The translations under genes and the position numbers were made by a program. DNA of 49,905 nucleotides from Rhodopirellula sp. GTDB lineage: Bacteria; Planctomycetota; Planctomycetia; Pirellulales; Pirellulaceae. Location of the stretch: contig PAAT01000052.1 in assembly GCA_002698965.1 (NCBI GenBank), positions 1 through 49,905 of the forward strand, read 5' to 3'. The notes below the pieces were generated by a model. The model saw only the letters and a program-made list of their open reading frames with translations. It did not search any database and was not told the origin of the DNA. Position 1 is the stretch's first letter; the number at the start of each line of letters is the position of its first letter. This document shows positions 35,832-44,752 of the stretch, one piece after another.

Positions 35832-37259
35832 ATGCCAAGATTATTACCAACCCTTCTCATATTACTGTCCAGTTCAACTTTTCTGGCAGCAGCCGCCAAA
35901 ACCAAACGACAACCTAACGTGATTGTCGTTTTGGTAGATGATCTGGGCTGGATGGACCTAAGTATTCAGGGCTCTGACTTTTACAAAACCCCTAATATCG
36001 ATCGTCTTGCGGAAACAGGGACACGGTTTACAGATGGCTATGCGGCATGTGCTGTATGCTCACCAACTCGGGCAGCTTTAATGACAGGCCGACACCCTCA
36101 TCGCCTTGGAATCACTGACTGGATTCGCGCTGAATTCCAATTAGGTGGCCGTCAAGGGCCAAATTCTAACCGTTCCGGGTATCACGATGCAGGGCTCAAT
36201 TATTTGACTCCTGTAAACAAATCTTTCTTATCACATAACGAAATAACTTTGGCTGAGCTAGTAAAACCTGCTGGATATGCCACCTGCTTTATTGGCAAAT
36301 GGCACCTCGGTGGAAAAGGGTATTTGCCGACGGACCAGGGATTTGATGAAAACTTTGGTGGATGGGACTATGGCCAGCCTCCCAGCTACTTCGACCCTTA
36401 TACAAACAAGCGTCTACAGGAAGGTATTCCCACATTAAAGCCCCGTAAAGAGGGGGAATACCTAACGGATCGAGAGGCCGACGAAGCCGTAGGATTTATT
36501 CGTCGCCATAAAGACAAGCCATTCTTACTCTACCTATCTCACTACACCGTTCACACCCCCATTCAGGCAAAGCAGTCGGTCACCGAAAAGTATATTCCTT
36601 TGAAAGACGGAAAAGGGCAAGACAACGCGATTTATGCGTCCATGCTTGAAAGCCTGGATGATTCGATGGGGCGATTATTAGAAACTCTCGAAGCACACGA
36701 ACTCACGGATAATACCGTCATCATCTTTACGGGTGACAATGGAGGTCTTGATCGCAATGACAATCCGACCGATAACGCTCCTCTGAAGATCGGCAAAGGC
36801 TTTGCAACCGAAGGGGGAATTCGCGTGCCGTGGATCGTGCGTTGGCCAGGAGTCACCCAACCTGGGACCGTCAACAAAACACCCATCACCAGCGTCGACC
36901 TTTTCCCAACCATTGCCTCAATAACGGACACTTCCGTCGCTAAGAACCACCTTCTAGACGGGTTGGACTTGACCGAAATACTTAAAGGGGAGCAGGGTCC
37001 CGAACGTTCCTTATTCTGGCATTTCCCGCATTATCGCCATCGTGGCGGCGATGATCCATACTCGATTGTTCGCAATGGAAACTGGAAGCTGATCTATTAT
37101 TATGATCCGATGAAGATCGAACTTTACCATCTGGTAAAAGACATTGGTGAGTTGCACAATCTGGTCGACGATGAACCCGAAGTGACCGGCCAGTTACTTA
37201 GAGAACTAAAAGAACACCTCGAAGAAACGGGTGCCAAGAAACCTATCGCAAAGAAATAG
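35832..37259 (+). CDS. Exported sulfatase, canonical CSPTR motif
   Basis: 475 residues. The signal peptide (LLPTLLILLSSSTFLAAAA) is followed directly by the sulfatase fold: NVIVVLVDDLGWMDLSIQG (Ca2+-site Asp pair), the formylglycine motif Cys76-Ser-Pro-Thr-Arg80 with AALMTGRHPH, IGKWHLGG, and IIFTGDNGG for the second metal ligands. The protein matches the arylsulfatase-A-like polysaccharide sulfatases abundant in planctomycetes, which remove sulfate esters from algal or animal glycans in the periplasm. The C-terminus (GNWKLIYYYD...ELYHLVKDIGELHNL) is the normal family ending. The gene is monocistronic: a strong intrinsic terminator follows within 36 bp. Confidence 0.95.
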   Translation: MPRLLPTLLILLSSSTFLAAAAKTKRQPNVIVVLVDDLGWMDLSIQGSDFYKTPNIDRLAETGTRFTDGYAACAVCSPTRAALMTGRHPHRLGITDWIRAEFQLGGRQGPNSNRSGYHDAGLNYLTPVNKSFLSHNEITLAELVKPAGYATCFIGKWHLGGKGYLPTDQGFDENFGGWDYGQPPSYFDPYTNKRLQEGIPTLKPRKEGEYLTDREADEAVGFIRRHKDKPFLLYLSHYTVHTPIQAKQSVTEKYIPLKDGKGQDNAIYASMLESLDDSMGRLLETLEAHELTDNTVIIFTGDNGGLDRNDNPTDNAPLKIGKGFATEGGIRVPWIVRWPGVTQPGTVNKTPITSVDLFPTIASITDTSVAKNHLLDGLDLTEILKGEQGPERSLFWHFPHYRHRGGDDPYSIVRNGNWKLIYYYDPMKIELYHLVKDIGELHNLVDDEPEVTGQLLRELKEHLEETGAKKPIAKK

Positions 37260-37294
37260 GTGACTTATTCTGACGACTAAGATTTCCGCGAGGA

Positions 37295-37319
37295 GAGCTT
37301 CAACGAAGCTCCTTTTTTT
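37295..37319 (+). terminator. Intrinsic terminator after the sulfatase gene
   Basis: Stem GAGCTTC / GAAGCTC, loop AAC, then C and seven T residues. It begins 36 bp after the sulfatase stop. The T-run overlaps the stop codon (TAA, minus strand) of the convergent WD40 gene, so two 3' ends are packed together. The opposite strand has no T-run, so it acts one way. Confidence 0.85.
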
Positions 37320-38562
37320 AGATCTGATACACCCGCAATGAACCATCACTACAGGCGACAATAAAGCGGCGGCCATCTTTCGTGAAATCGATTCCACGGA
37401 CCGGTTTGTCTACCTCCACCACATGGAACGGCTTGATTTCACGAGGTTTCTTTTCTTCTTCCACTTTAACGTCCTCTGAGCCCTCACATCCTGTAGATTC
37501 GCCTTTAACCTCCACCGAATCGTCGGCGGCGGCTTCAGCTAAGGACCAGAATTCAACGGTTCCTTTGCCGTTTTGATTCCCCATAGCGCCCACGACATAA
37601 CCTTCCGGATGGAAGCGAACGCCCCAGGCCACGCCCGGAGAATTACTCTTTGTCCGCAGATGACAGGCAATTTCCTGAGATTCCCAATCGACAATACAAA
37701 TAATCGGATCCTGCTGACCGGCGAATGAATTCACCACGTTGGTAATTCCAGCGCAGCCTACCAATGAGCCATTCTGATTAAAGGCCATATCTCTGGCCCC
37801 ACCCATATCAGCCTGAAATTTATTATCAAAGCCCGTCATTCCAGACTTGAGTTCTTTCGTCCGATGCCCCGTTTTGGCATTCCAGACAAATATCTCACCC
37901 ATCAAGTCTTCGGACACTAGGCTTTCACCGTCAGGATGAATCATCACCGCATAGGGATGTCTCCCATGCCCGGAAAATTCTTTCCTGAGCTTCCATCGCT
38001 TGGCATCCCAGAGACGAATCACTTTATCATTACCACAGGTGGCGACATACTTTCCATTGGGACCTGCGTGCACCCAGCGTGCGAATCCACGATGTGCATC
38101 GATAATTCGCACGGGATTCTCGACCACGAGTTCAACCTCAGGTACCACCTGTTGCCCCGCTTCACCGTCAGTTTGTTCCGCTTGCCCTGCGCTCGTCTTC
38201 TCGACCGGCAACGCAATTTCCTCAACCGACTTAGGCTCTACTTCCCAGACAACGACCCGACCATCCCAACCGGAAGTAAAAACATGTGTTCCATCGTTTG
38301 AAAAGTCAATTCTCCGTACCCAGCTATCGTGAACCCCGCGATAAACCACTTTTTCACCAGTCTCAAGATTCCAGCGATAAACTCCGAAGTCTTCCGCACC
38401 TGCAAAGGCGTATCGCCCACTCGGATCTAACCGACAGTTCGTAAGCGCTTCTGCGTGAGTGAATTTCTGCACTTCTTTCGCATTGGCCGGAACAGCAGTC
38501 GGCGGAAGCGTGGTGTCCTGTGTTTCATTGGTTTCTATCGTATCTTGTTCTTCGTTTGTCAC
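37318..38562 (-). CDS. WD40-repeat protein
   Basis: 414 residues, starting at GTG 38562, whose first bases overlap the stop of the DUF1501 gene (GTGA, 4 bp), so translation is coupled. The first ~30 residues are Thr/Glu-rich without a signal peptide. The body shows WD40 blades, e.g. RIDFSNDGTHVFTSGWDGRVVVW, VHAGPNGKYVATCGNDKVIRLWD and MIHPDGESLVSEDLMGEIFVW, and ends with GIDFTKDGRRFIVACSDGSLRVY, about seven blades in total. An acidic insert (~335-365) breaks the last part. WD40 proteins mediate protein contacts. Genes of this type often follow DUF1549/1553 and DUF1501 genes in planctomycetes. Export signal is absent, although its operon partners are exported. Confidence 0.93.
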   Translation of the reverse strand: MTNEEQDTIETNETQDTTLPPTAVPANAKEVQKFTHAEALTNCRLDPSGRYAFAGAEDFGVYRWNLETGEKVVYRGVHDSWVRRIDFSNDGTHVFTSGWDGRVVVWEVEPKSVEEIALPVEKTSAGQAEQTDGEAGQQVVPEVELVVENPVRIIDAHRGFARWVHAGPNGKYVATCGNDKVIRLWDAKRWKLRKEFSGHGRHPYAVMIHPDGESLVSEDLMGEIFVWNAKTGHRTKELKSGMTGFDNKFQADMGGARDMAFNQNGSLVGCAGITNVVNSFAGQQDPIICIVDWESQEIACHLRTKSNSPGVAWGVRFHPEGYVVGAMGNQNGKGTVEFWSLAEAAADDSVEVKGESTGCEGSEDVKVEEEKKPREIKPFHVVEVDKPVRGIDFTKDGRRFIVACSDGSLRVYQI

Positions 38563-39827
38563 GCCAGCAACTCCTTAATAGGGGCCGCGACCGGGTCACC
38601 AATAGGGACTGCCCGTCCATCCAACTCGTGGTTAGATTGAGAGTCGATGCCCACAGCCTGCATATAAGTATGAAACAGGTGTGCCCCGTCAACTTCTCCT
38701 TCCGATACTTCAGTTCCGTCAGCATTTGTGGCGCCAATGACACCGCCAGGCTGAATTCCACAGCCCCCCAAAGCGATCGAGAACGATTTCCCCCAATGAT
38801 CACGTCCATATTTGTGATTCACTTTGGGCGTTCGGCCGAATTCTGAATAGATAACCACGAGAACATTATCCAACATCCCGCGCTTTTCAATATCTCCTAA
38901 TAATGTGGCAAATGTCTTATCGAACTCGTCTAACTGTTCGACATGGAAATTGAAGTTCTCCGCATGAGTGTCATATCCATGGTGAGTAACTTTCACGCAG
39001 GTTACACCTTCTTCAAGCAAGGTTCTGGCTAATAAGCAACGACGACCAAACCAGTGTCGACCGTAACGATCTAATTCTTTTTCATCCTGTTTTTCGAACA
39101 GATCAGCACGAGCCATGAGTTGCTGTGCCTGCTCGAACGAAGTGTCATAAGAATCAATTAGTGTCCGACTTCGTTTCCCTCCAAACTGGTTATTCAACTG
39201 TTTTCGCAACCCCTCGGCGCGAACAGCTAACTCTTTTGGCACTCCTTGAGGCCGTTCCAGGTTTGTCGGTGGCTTGACTCCTTCCAAACGCATCATCGCA
39301 TGCTTGGACTCAAGAAATCCGGCGGTTTGATCTACGATCCCTCGCGTTGTGATATGGACATATCCTGGGAGCGGATTATCGGGCGTTGTAAGATACTTTG
39401 AAGCAACAGCCCCTACAAACGGGTAATCACCGTTCTTCCGACCCTTCTCCATAAACAGTCTCCCCACGGTGTGGTCGTCTGTCTCCAAATTAATACTGCG
39501 TACAACAGAAAGTAAATGCATCTTCTGAGCAGTGTACGGCAATAGTTCACAAATCTGCACTCCAGGTACACTCGTGGAAATGGGCCGAAACGGACCGCCG
39601 TATTTCGTCCCTGGCTTAGGGTCCCAAGACTCGAACTGACTGACGCCGCCTTGTAAATACACCTGAAGAATTTGCTTTTGCTTCGACTTCATTTCTCCCG
39701 CCATTGCCGGAGTTAGAAGACTGCCAAACCCGGCCATCGCTCCCGCCATCGCTCCGGTACCCATGAATTGACGACGCGTTACATGATGATCCACCGTGTT
39801 ACACCCTGCGTTTCTTCGCATAGTCAT
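38559..39827 (-). CDS. DUF1501 protein with Tat signal (second copy)
   Basis: 422 residues. The N-terminus carries VTRRQFMGTG (Arg18-Arg19), a twin-arginine motif, with an Ala/Gly-rich hydrophobic stretch ending near TPAMAG, so it is exported folded. DUF1501 landmarks are LQVYLQGGVSQFESWDPKPG, GYDTHAENF, VVIYSEFGRTPKVN and YGRDHWGKSFS, matching the metal-binding Asp/His pattern of the first copy (14238-15674), which is longer by about 55 residues. AGGA lies 8 nt before the ATG. It follows the DUF1549/1553 gene by 39 bp and overlaps the WD40 gene by 4 bp. The function is unproven. Confidence 0.94.
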   Translation of the reverse strand: MTMRRNAGCNTVDHHVTRRQFMGTGAMAGAMAGFGSLLTPAMAGEMKSKQKQILQVYLQGGVSQFESWDPKPGTKYGGPFRPISTSVPGVQICELLPYTAQKMHLLSVVRSINLETDDHTVGRLFMEKGRKNGDYPFVGAVASKYLTTPDNPLPGYVHITTRGIVDQTAGFLESKHAMMRLEGVKPPTNLERPQGVPKELAVRAEGLRKQLNNQFGGKRSRTLIDSYDTSFEQAQQLMARADLFEKQDEKELDRYGRHWFGRRCLLARTLLEEGVTCVKVTHHGYDTHAENFNFHVEQLDEFDKTFATLLGDIEKRGMLDNVLVVIYSEFGRTPKVNHKYGRDHWGKSFSIALGGCGIQPGGVIGATNADGTEVSEGEVDGAHLFHTYMQAVGIDSQSNHELDGRAVPIGDPVAAPIKELLA

Positions 39828-39866
39828 TGTTCAATTCCTTCAAGTTTTCTGGGAGGTCTCTGGTTT

Positions 39867-41531
39867 CTATTTATTAAATCGGAATTCTGCACTACAGAGT
39901 AGAGTACGAACAAGCTCGCGAACAGCTTCTTCACGTCCTTGTTCTGCAACACTGATGAATTCCACTGCGAGTTTTGATTCTGAATCATGCGGCAAACGAG
40001 AGTAGATTGCCAAAAATGCGTTGTCTACAAGAGCCTTTTTATCGTCCGTCTTAAGCAACTGGTCTAACAGCATATCCTGACCACTCGCCAGCCACTTAGC
40101 CACTTCGGGACCATTAAGTAGATACAACGCATGATTAGCTGAGGCGTCAAACCTGGATGCTGCATTGCTGCCGGCAAACACTTTCACAATGGAATCGACC
40201 TGGGAATTCAGTGCTTCACTCACCTTTTCCTCAATGAGCACCGCACTTTCAGCTGTCACTTCCCTGAAGCCGGCATTTTCTTTTTTCAAACCGGCAATGA
40301 CACTTCGCTCTGTCTTTCCCACCATCCCGACCGCCTGAAGGAACGACCAGGCGAACTGCTCGGGGCTCAAGGGCTTCAAAGTTCCACTTAGATATCGTGG
40401 TTTTTCATCGGCAAGCTCTTGTGACTTCAGTTCGGATTGCCGCTGATAGGTCTGGGTCATTACGATCTCTTTGATCAGATACTTGATATCATAGCCATGT
40501 GCCATAAACTCATCAGCCATTGCAGTCAGCAATTCCGGATGCGAAGCGACATTACCTGCATGAAACATATCGAGAGGTTCAACAAACCCTTGCCCAAGTA
40601 GCATGGCCCAAATGCGATTCGTAATGTTCTGTCGAAATGCCAGATTATCGGCACTCGTCATCGCCGGCGCAAGCTGGAGTCGCCGCGAGTACTTTGGCAC
40701 TCCGCGATTCTTAGCATCGGGTTTTACTTCATAGGGTTGTTCTTCTTGTTGGGGATCTTTAATTTCCGGTAGTTCTAAGATGCGTGGCTGCGTTTTCCCG
40801 TCTTCGCCAGTAAATACCGACGTGAAAGTTACGTCTCCCTCTATCTTGTCCCCGATCGACACTACTTTGGAGGATGGGTCAGTAAACAGATAGCTCCGCT
40901 GCAGAAATGCTGCGACACCATAGTAATGCTGCTGTAAATAGTCATCCACATTGGGATGATTATGACATTGCGCACATTGTAAATCTCGTCCCAAAAAGAC
41001 CCGGCCAATCGCACGCACCGTCTCCTCACGTTTAATTTCCCGATCCAACAAGAACCGACTCGCAGCTCGCAATTCGGGCACAGAGCCATCAGCCGTTAAT
41101 ATTTCGGCAGCAAGCTGATTGTACGGTTTATTCTCGGCAAACGATTTTCTAAGATATGCCTGAAACTCTTCGGGAGGGACATGCTTTTTCGGCAAACGCT
41201 CCATGAACATGACATCAAATGCATATTGCATGTTTCGGGCGTATGCGGGCGAGGCAAGCAACCGTTCAACCAGAGCCTCGCGTTTCTGCTGATCACGATC
41301 CCCTACAAATTCAAGTATTTCCGAAACGGTGGGGATCCGACCTGTTAAATCGAGATGTACTCTTCGTGCAAACCCATAATCATCTAGCAAATCCGATTGA
41401 CTGGAACTGGATTCACCTTGTGCCGCCACAACGAAAGTATCAATAATATCACGTAATGGCTGAGCCTGTACCTGGTTCACACCAACCAACAACAGCGATA
41501 TTAATCCGGCAGTTTTTAACAAGAATTGCAT
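39867..41531 (-). CDS. DUF1549/DUF1553 protein (short PSD1-type, no N-terminal cytochrome domain)
   Basis: 554 residues. A signal peptide (~5-23, cleavage near VQAQ) leads straight into DUF1549 (~27-235), which holds the heme-type CAQCHNHP (Cys186, Cys189, His190). DUF1553 (~300-550) follows, with RIWAMLLGQGFVEPLD and LIKEIVMTQTYQR. Unlike the 1029-residue member at 11140, it lacks the first cytochrome-like domain and the beta-rich insert. It is the first gene of a three-gene operon (DUF1549/1553, DUF1501, WD40). A TATAAT box lies so close to the ATG that the transcript may be leaderless. Confidence 0.94.
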   Translation of the reverse strand: MQFLLKTAGLISLLLVGVNQVQAQPLRDIIDTFVVAAQGESSSSQSDLLDDYGFARRVHLDLTGRIPTVSEILEFVGDRDQQKREALVERLLASPAYARNMQYAFDVMFMERLPKKHVPPEEFQAYLRKSFAENKPYNQLAAEILTADGSVPELRAASRFLLDREIKREETVRAIGRVFLGRDLQCAQCHNHPNVDDYLQQHYYGVAAFLQRSYLFTDPSSKVVSIGDKIEGDVTFTSVFTGEDGKTQPRILELPEIKDPQQEEQPYEVKPDAKNRGVPKYSRRLQLAPAMTSADNLAFRQNITNRIWAMLLGQGFVEPLDMFHAGNVASHPELLTAMADEFMAHGYDIKYLIKEIVMTQTYQRQSELKSQELADEKPRYLSGTLKPLSPEQFAWSFLQAVGMVGKTERSVIAGLKKENAGFREVTAESAVLIEEKVSEALNSQVDSIVKVFAGSNAASRFDASANHALYLLNGPEVAKWLASGQDMLLDQLLKTDDKKALVDNAFLAIYSRLPHDSESKLAVEFISVAEQGREEAVRELVRTLLCSAEFRFNK

Positions 41532-41537
41532 GCATTT

Positions 41538-41543
41538 ATTATA
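41538..41543 (-). promoter_or_regulatory. -10 box placed for a leaderless transcript
   Basis: The minus strand reads TATAAT, then six bases, then the ATG of the DUF1549/1553 gene at 41531. Transcription normally starts six to seven bases after a -10 box, which puts +1 at the A of the ATG. No ribosome site is present. The -35 is poor. A GCGAG/CTCGC hairpin (41550-41564) lies just upstream. Confidence 0.4.
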
Positions 41544-41596
41544 TATAGAGCGAGGATTACTCGCATTACCAATTCAGGATCGGAGCTCACCGCCTC

Positions 41597-42655
41597 ATGG
41601 CAGATACGTTTGAATATAAGTGCAGTCAGTGTGGTGAATCGCTGACTCTTCCCACTTCACTTCTCGGACAACATGGGGAGTGCCCGTCCTGCCATCACGT
41701 TGAAATTTTAAAAGATACGAAAGCTCTTCCACTTCCTAAACCAGTGGCCGCACCTGCTCTCAACACCCCTTTTGGGGGCGGACCCGTTACAGCAGATTCT
41801 GTAAAATCCACCACAAATCCTTATGCAGTTCCGCAGCAAAGGGCATTTGAATTCGGCTCGGTGAACCCCGATCATCGAGGCCGACTCGGGAAGAACTTAT
41901 GGGGAGTCATTATCAGCTTTACCATAGCGACGATTTGGTTGATCTACATCATCGCAGTGCCATTCTTTACGGTTTTGTCGAACAATCCGGAACGCTTTGA
42001 GAACTTAAGCGAAGAAGAAATCGAACTAGAAATGCTTTTCTCCCTTGCGGAGGAAGTTTCAGATTTCGACCGCAGCGAGGTTGAGAATCTTGATCTGGAC
42101 GACGCACAGGAAACGGCAGGGATTGCCTTCCTTCAGGGGATGGGAGTGAAAGCCATTCCTTGTCTCATTCCGTGGCTTATCGGTACCATCTGCTACCTGG
42201 GATTCTTTCACACGCTATGGGCGCAGATTCAGGATGACCCCAGCGTGAAGTTTAGTCCGGGATCGATCGTTGGATTTCACTTCATTCCCGTCGGGATCGG
42301 CCTGGCTGGGGTAATGCTAACAGACGTCAATCCACTCTTTTCCGGCCTTATCAGCTTCATCGCACTAATTGCCTGGTGGATTATCATGTTTATTACCTAC
42401 TGGAAATTAGCCGATCACATGAGCAAGTACTATCAACGCCAAGGGATCTCAAGCCCGCAGCCACCGGTTGGCCTGGCATTGGCTTTCTGTATTATGCAGA
42501 CAGCATCCATCATCCCATTCATTGGCGGGCTACTCTCCCTCGTAGGATTTGTTCTTTGGTTTATCGTCGTGTTCCAACTGAAAGCCAGCGCCATCGGGAT
42601 CATCAACCATAAGATGCAGGCGGAGCAAGTCGACCAGACATCACACAACTTTTAG
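41597..42655 (+). CDS. Zinc-ribbon multi-pass membrane protein of unknown function
   Basis: 352 residues. The N-terminus is a treble-clef zinc ribbon with two Cys pairs (Cys9/Cys12 and Cys29/Cys32). A Pro-rich linker (~45-95) leads to a membrane domain with about five segments (~104-126, ~173-195, ~215-235, ~240-265, ~285-320), interrupted by an acidic stretch (~135-170, EEEIELEMLF). No catalytic motif is seen. Zinc ribbon plus small polytopic domain architectures are frequent in planctomycetes; the ribbon should sit in the cytoplasm. The start faces the DUF1549/1553 operon across 65 bp, and the end overlaps the convergent barrel-protein gene by 4 bp. Confidence 0.88.
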   Translation: MADTFEYKCSQCGESLTLPTSLLGQHGECPSCHHVEILKDTKALPLPKPVAAPALNTPFGGGPVTADSVKSTTNPYAVPQQRAFEFGSVNPDHRGRLGKNLWGVIISFTIATIWLIYIIAVPFFTVLSNNPERFENLSEEEIELEMLFSLAEEVSDFDRSEVENLDLDDAQETAGIAFLQGMGVKAIPCLIPWLIGTICYLGFFHTLWAQIQDDPSVKFSPGSIVGFHFIPVGIGLAGVMLTDVNPLFSGLISFIALIAWWIIMFITYWKLADHMSKYYQRQGISSPQPPVGLALAFCIMQTASIIPFIGGLLSLVGFVLWFIVVFQLKASAIGIINHKMQAEQVDQTSHNF

Positions 42656-43653
42656 AACTGAGTGACCTGCAAGTCATCTTCCAGTGATCTGTAAGGCTCC
42701 ACTCCGAGATTTGATAGTTCGCCATGATAATCACGAACTGCCTGCTCCGGTTCCAGATCGCCGTCGGCCAGATGGCGCAGGAACTTGACAAATGTCAGTG
42801 GATGCTCAGAATTGTTAATCTTACGTCCAAATAGAGCCGCGTGACCACCGTATTTCTTAGACTCCCATAACATCCGAAATGCATCATGAGTTGTCCCGGA
42901 TGAGCCACCAAGGATTCCGACGATGATAGAACTGTCGTAGTGTGCCAACTGCTCCATTGCCTCGGGACCGAAGTAGGGAATTTTAAGGAATACGGGACGA
43001 CCGGCCTTCGGCACTCCTCCGAGTGTTCGCGTAATACAATCATTCACATATCGCGGTATATCGGCAATTGGCTGGACAGGACTGTTGGGTGCGAACACCT
43101 CTAGAAAATGTCGGAATCCCTTAAGCTCGGCTTCGATACGAAACTCTTTATAAGCCTGCAATGCCTCGCGGTCTAACTGAGCATCATTATTGAATGTCAT
43201 CGAATACAAACCAAGATTAGCCCCCAGACTACGTTCTTCATCGGAGCAAATCGCTTTACCGCATTGAGCGTGCTCAATCGTAGTCGAACGAAATGGCAAT
43301 GACGGCTGGTCGCCGTAATTCGCACTCAGGCCGCACCAGATGTCAGACGTATCATTGGCACGAATAGCAGGAGTGACTGTGGAACCATCAAAAATACGTT
43401 CCTCAAGTGTTAATTGCTCGCTTGCACTCACACTCATCAGCATAATATCGACCAACCCCTGCTCAACAATCGCTCGCATATTATCGCGATGATCCTTAAC
43501 ACTTCCGTATTCCAGGTGAGATGGTTCTTTATTTAATCCCGGGGCGGCAACTCCAAACCCCATATCACCATCTTTAGCATCAGCAATAATAAAATCGTTA
43601 CTACTGGGGTCTGCCAAAATATTTCGAATCTTAATGTCTAATGACTTTTCCAT
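42652..43653 (-). CDS. Aldolase-like beta/alpha-barrel protein
   Basis: 333 residues, cytoplasmic. Strand/turn patterns such as FIIADAKDG, GLVDIMLMSV, HFLEVFAPN, VFLKIPYFG, SIIVGILGGSSGTTHD and ALFGRKINN fit a TIM barrel of the class I aldolase type (LacD/FbaB/DeoC-like), with the Lys in VFLKIPYFG as the candidate Schiff-base residue and GGSSGTT as the phosphate-binding turn. I cannot assign the exact family. The gene is divergent from a PfkB-family sugar kinase with 132 bp between starts, which fits a kinase-then-aldolase route for a sugar or deoxysugar phosphate. The AAGAAG run before the ATG may serve as ribosome site. Confidence 0.83.
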   Translation of the reverse strand: MEKSLDIKIRNILADPSSNDFIIADAKDGDMGFGVAAPGLNKEPSHLEYGSVKDHRDNMRAIVEQGLVDIMLMSVSASEQLTLEERIFDGSTVTPAIRANDTSDIWCGLSANYGDQPSLPFRSTTIEHAQCGKAICSDEERSLGANLGLYSMTFNNDAQLDREALQAYKEFRIEAELKGFRHFLEVFAPNSPVQPIADIPRYVNDCITRTLGGVPKAGRPVFLKIPYFGPEAMEQLAHYDSSIIVGILGGSSGTTHDAFRMLWESKKYGGHAALFGRKINNSEHPLTFVKFLRHLADGDLEPEQAVRDYHGELSNLGVEPYRSLEDDLQVTQF

Positions 43654-43785
43654 TTTACTTCTTTTGTGTTTACTGTTTGTTATTCTGAATTACCACCACG
43701 ACCTGTTTCCTTGGCACAATAAGATCCATTCTAACGCAAGCGTAATCACCTCGTTAACCTCCTAGCCACAATTAACCAATCGTGT

Positions 43786-44733
43786 ATGACTACTGAATTT
43801 GACTGTATTGTTGCCGGCATCTCCTGTGTAGATCTATTGATCGGTCCGCTCAACTTCGATCAACCCTTAAACCAGGAAGGCACCTGGGCACTCGACACTA
43901 TCACTCCTACTGTAGGCGGAAACGTTTCTAACAGCAGTATCGCGTTAGCCAGACTTGGAAGCCGCACCGCCGCGTTATCTCTGGCCGGCACGGATGAATG
44001 GGGGGAATTCCTCATTTCCAAACTGCAAAATGAAGGCGTGAACACATCCCGTTTTGAGCAACGCGCCGAGTTAGAAACCAGTGCAACCGCCGTGCTAATG
44101 AATGCCAAACGTGAACACATCTTTGCCTACAAACCTGGTGCCAGCGAAGCCATCGACCGCTCCTTAATCGACAACAACCTAGACTTCATTGCCCAGTCTA
44201 AATATTTATTACTTGGGTACTATGCACTGTTGCCTAATTTAGAACCCATGCTTCACGAAGTCCTGCAGGCCGTTCAGACAACTGGTTGCAAAACAGCACT
44301 TGATTGTGCCGGTGGAGGAGGAGACATCGCACCTCTAGATAAATGCCTTCCTTATTTAGATATTTACATACCAACTGAACACGAGGCCGAATCTCAAACT
44401 GGACTTCATCTCCCGCACGACATGATCGGAAAATTCCGGGACTGTGGAGCCAGCGGTGTGGTTGGAGTCAAGCGAGGAGAGCAGGGCATCCTATTAAGTC
44501 CCACAGAAGGACAATTCCTGGCAATCCCATCTGTGAAGCCTCCAAAACCTGTGGTCAATACCACGGGGGCAGGAGACAGTTTCTATGCCGGGTTTATCAG
44601 TGGTCTAAGCCGGGGAATGGATATCGAATCGGCGGCCCGGCTAGGAACGGCGGCAGCGAGTTGGTGTGTCACAGGATTGGGTGCCACGGAACAACTACAG
44701 GATTTCGAAACGACGATCGGGCTACTAGGTTAG
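43786..44733 (+). CDS. PfkB-family carbohydrate kinase
   Basis: 315 residues, standard length for ribokinase/PfkB enzymes. The N-terminal signature is TVGGNVSNSSIALARLG (substrate-site Gly-Gly, Asn). The C-terminal signature is NTTGAGDSFYAGF, with the catalytic base Asp264 and the GAGD anion hole. ALDCAGGGGD and GVVGVKRGEQG mark the ATP side. The sugar is not visible; fructose, ribose, 2-keto-3-deoxygluconate and nucleosides are all used in this family. Its neighbour across the divergent promoter region is an aldolase-like protein, and the enolase-superfamily sugar-acid dehydratases nearby make a 2-keto-3-deoxy sugar acid a reasonable suggestion (inference). Confidence 0.94.
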   Translation: MTTEFDCIVAGISCVDLLIGPLNFDQPLNQEGTWALDTITPTVGGNVSNSSIALARLGSRTAALSLAGTDEWGEFLISKLQNEGVNTSRFEQRAELETSATAVLMNAKREHIFAYKPGASEAIDRSLIDNNLDFIAQSKYLLLGYYALLPNLEPMLHEVLQAVQTTGCKTALDCAGGGGDIAPLDKCLPYLDIYIPTEHEAESQTGLHLPHDMIGKFRDCGASGVVGVKRGEQGILLSPTEGQFLAIPSVKPPKPVVNTTGAGDSFYAGFISGLSRGMDIESAARLGTAAASWCVTGLGATEQLQDFETTIGLLG

Positions 44734-44752
44734 AACCGCTGCGACAATGATC

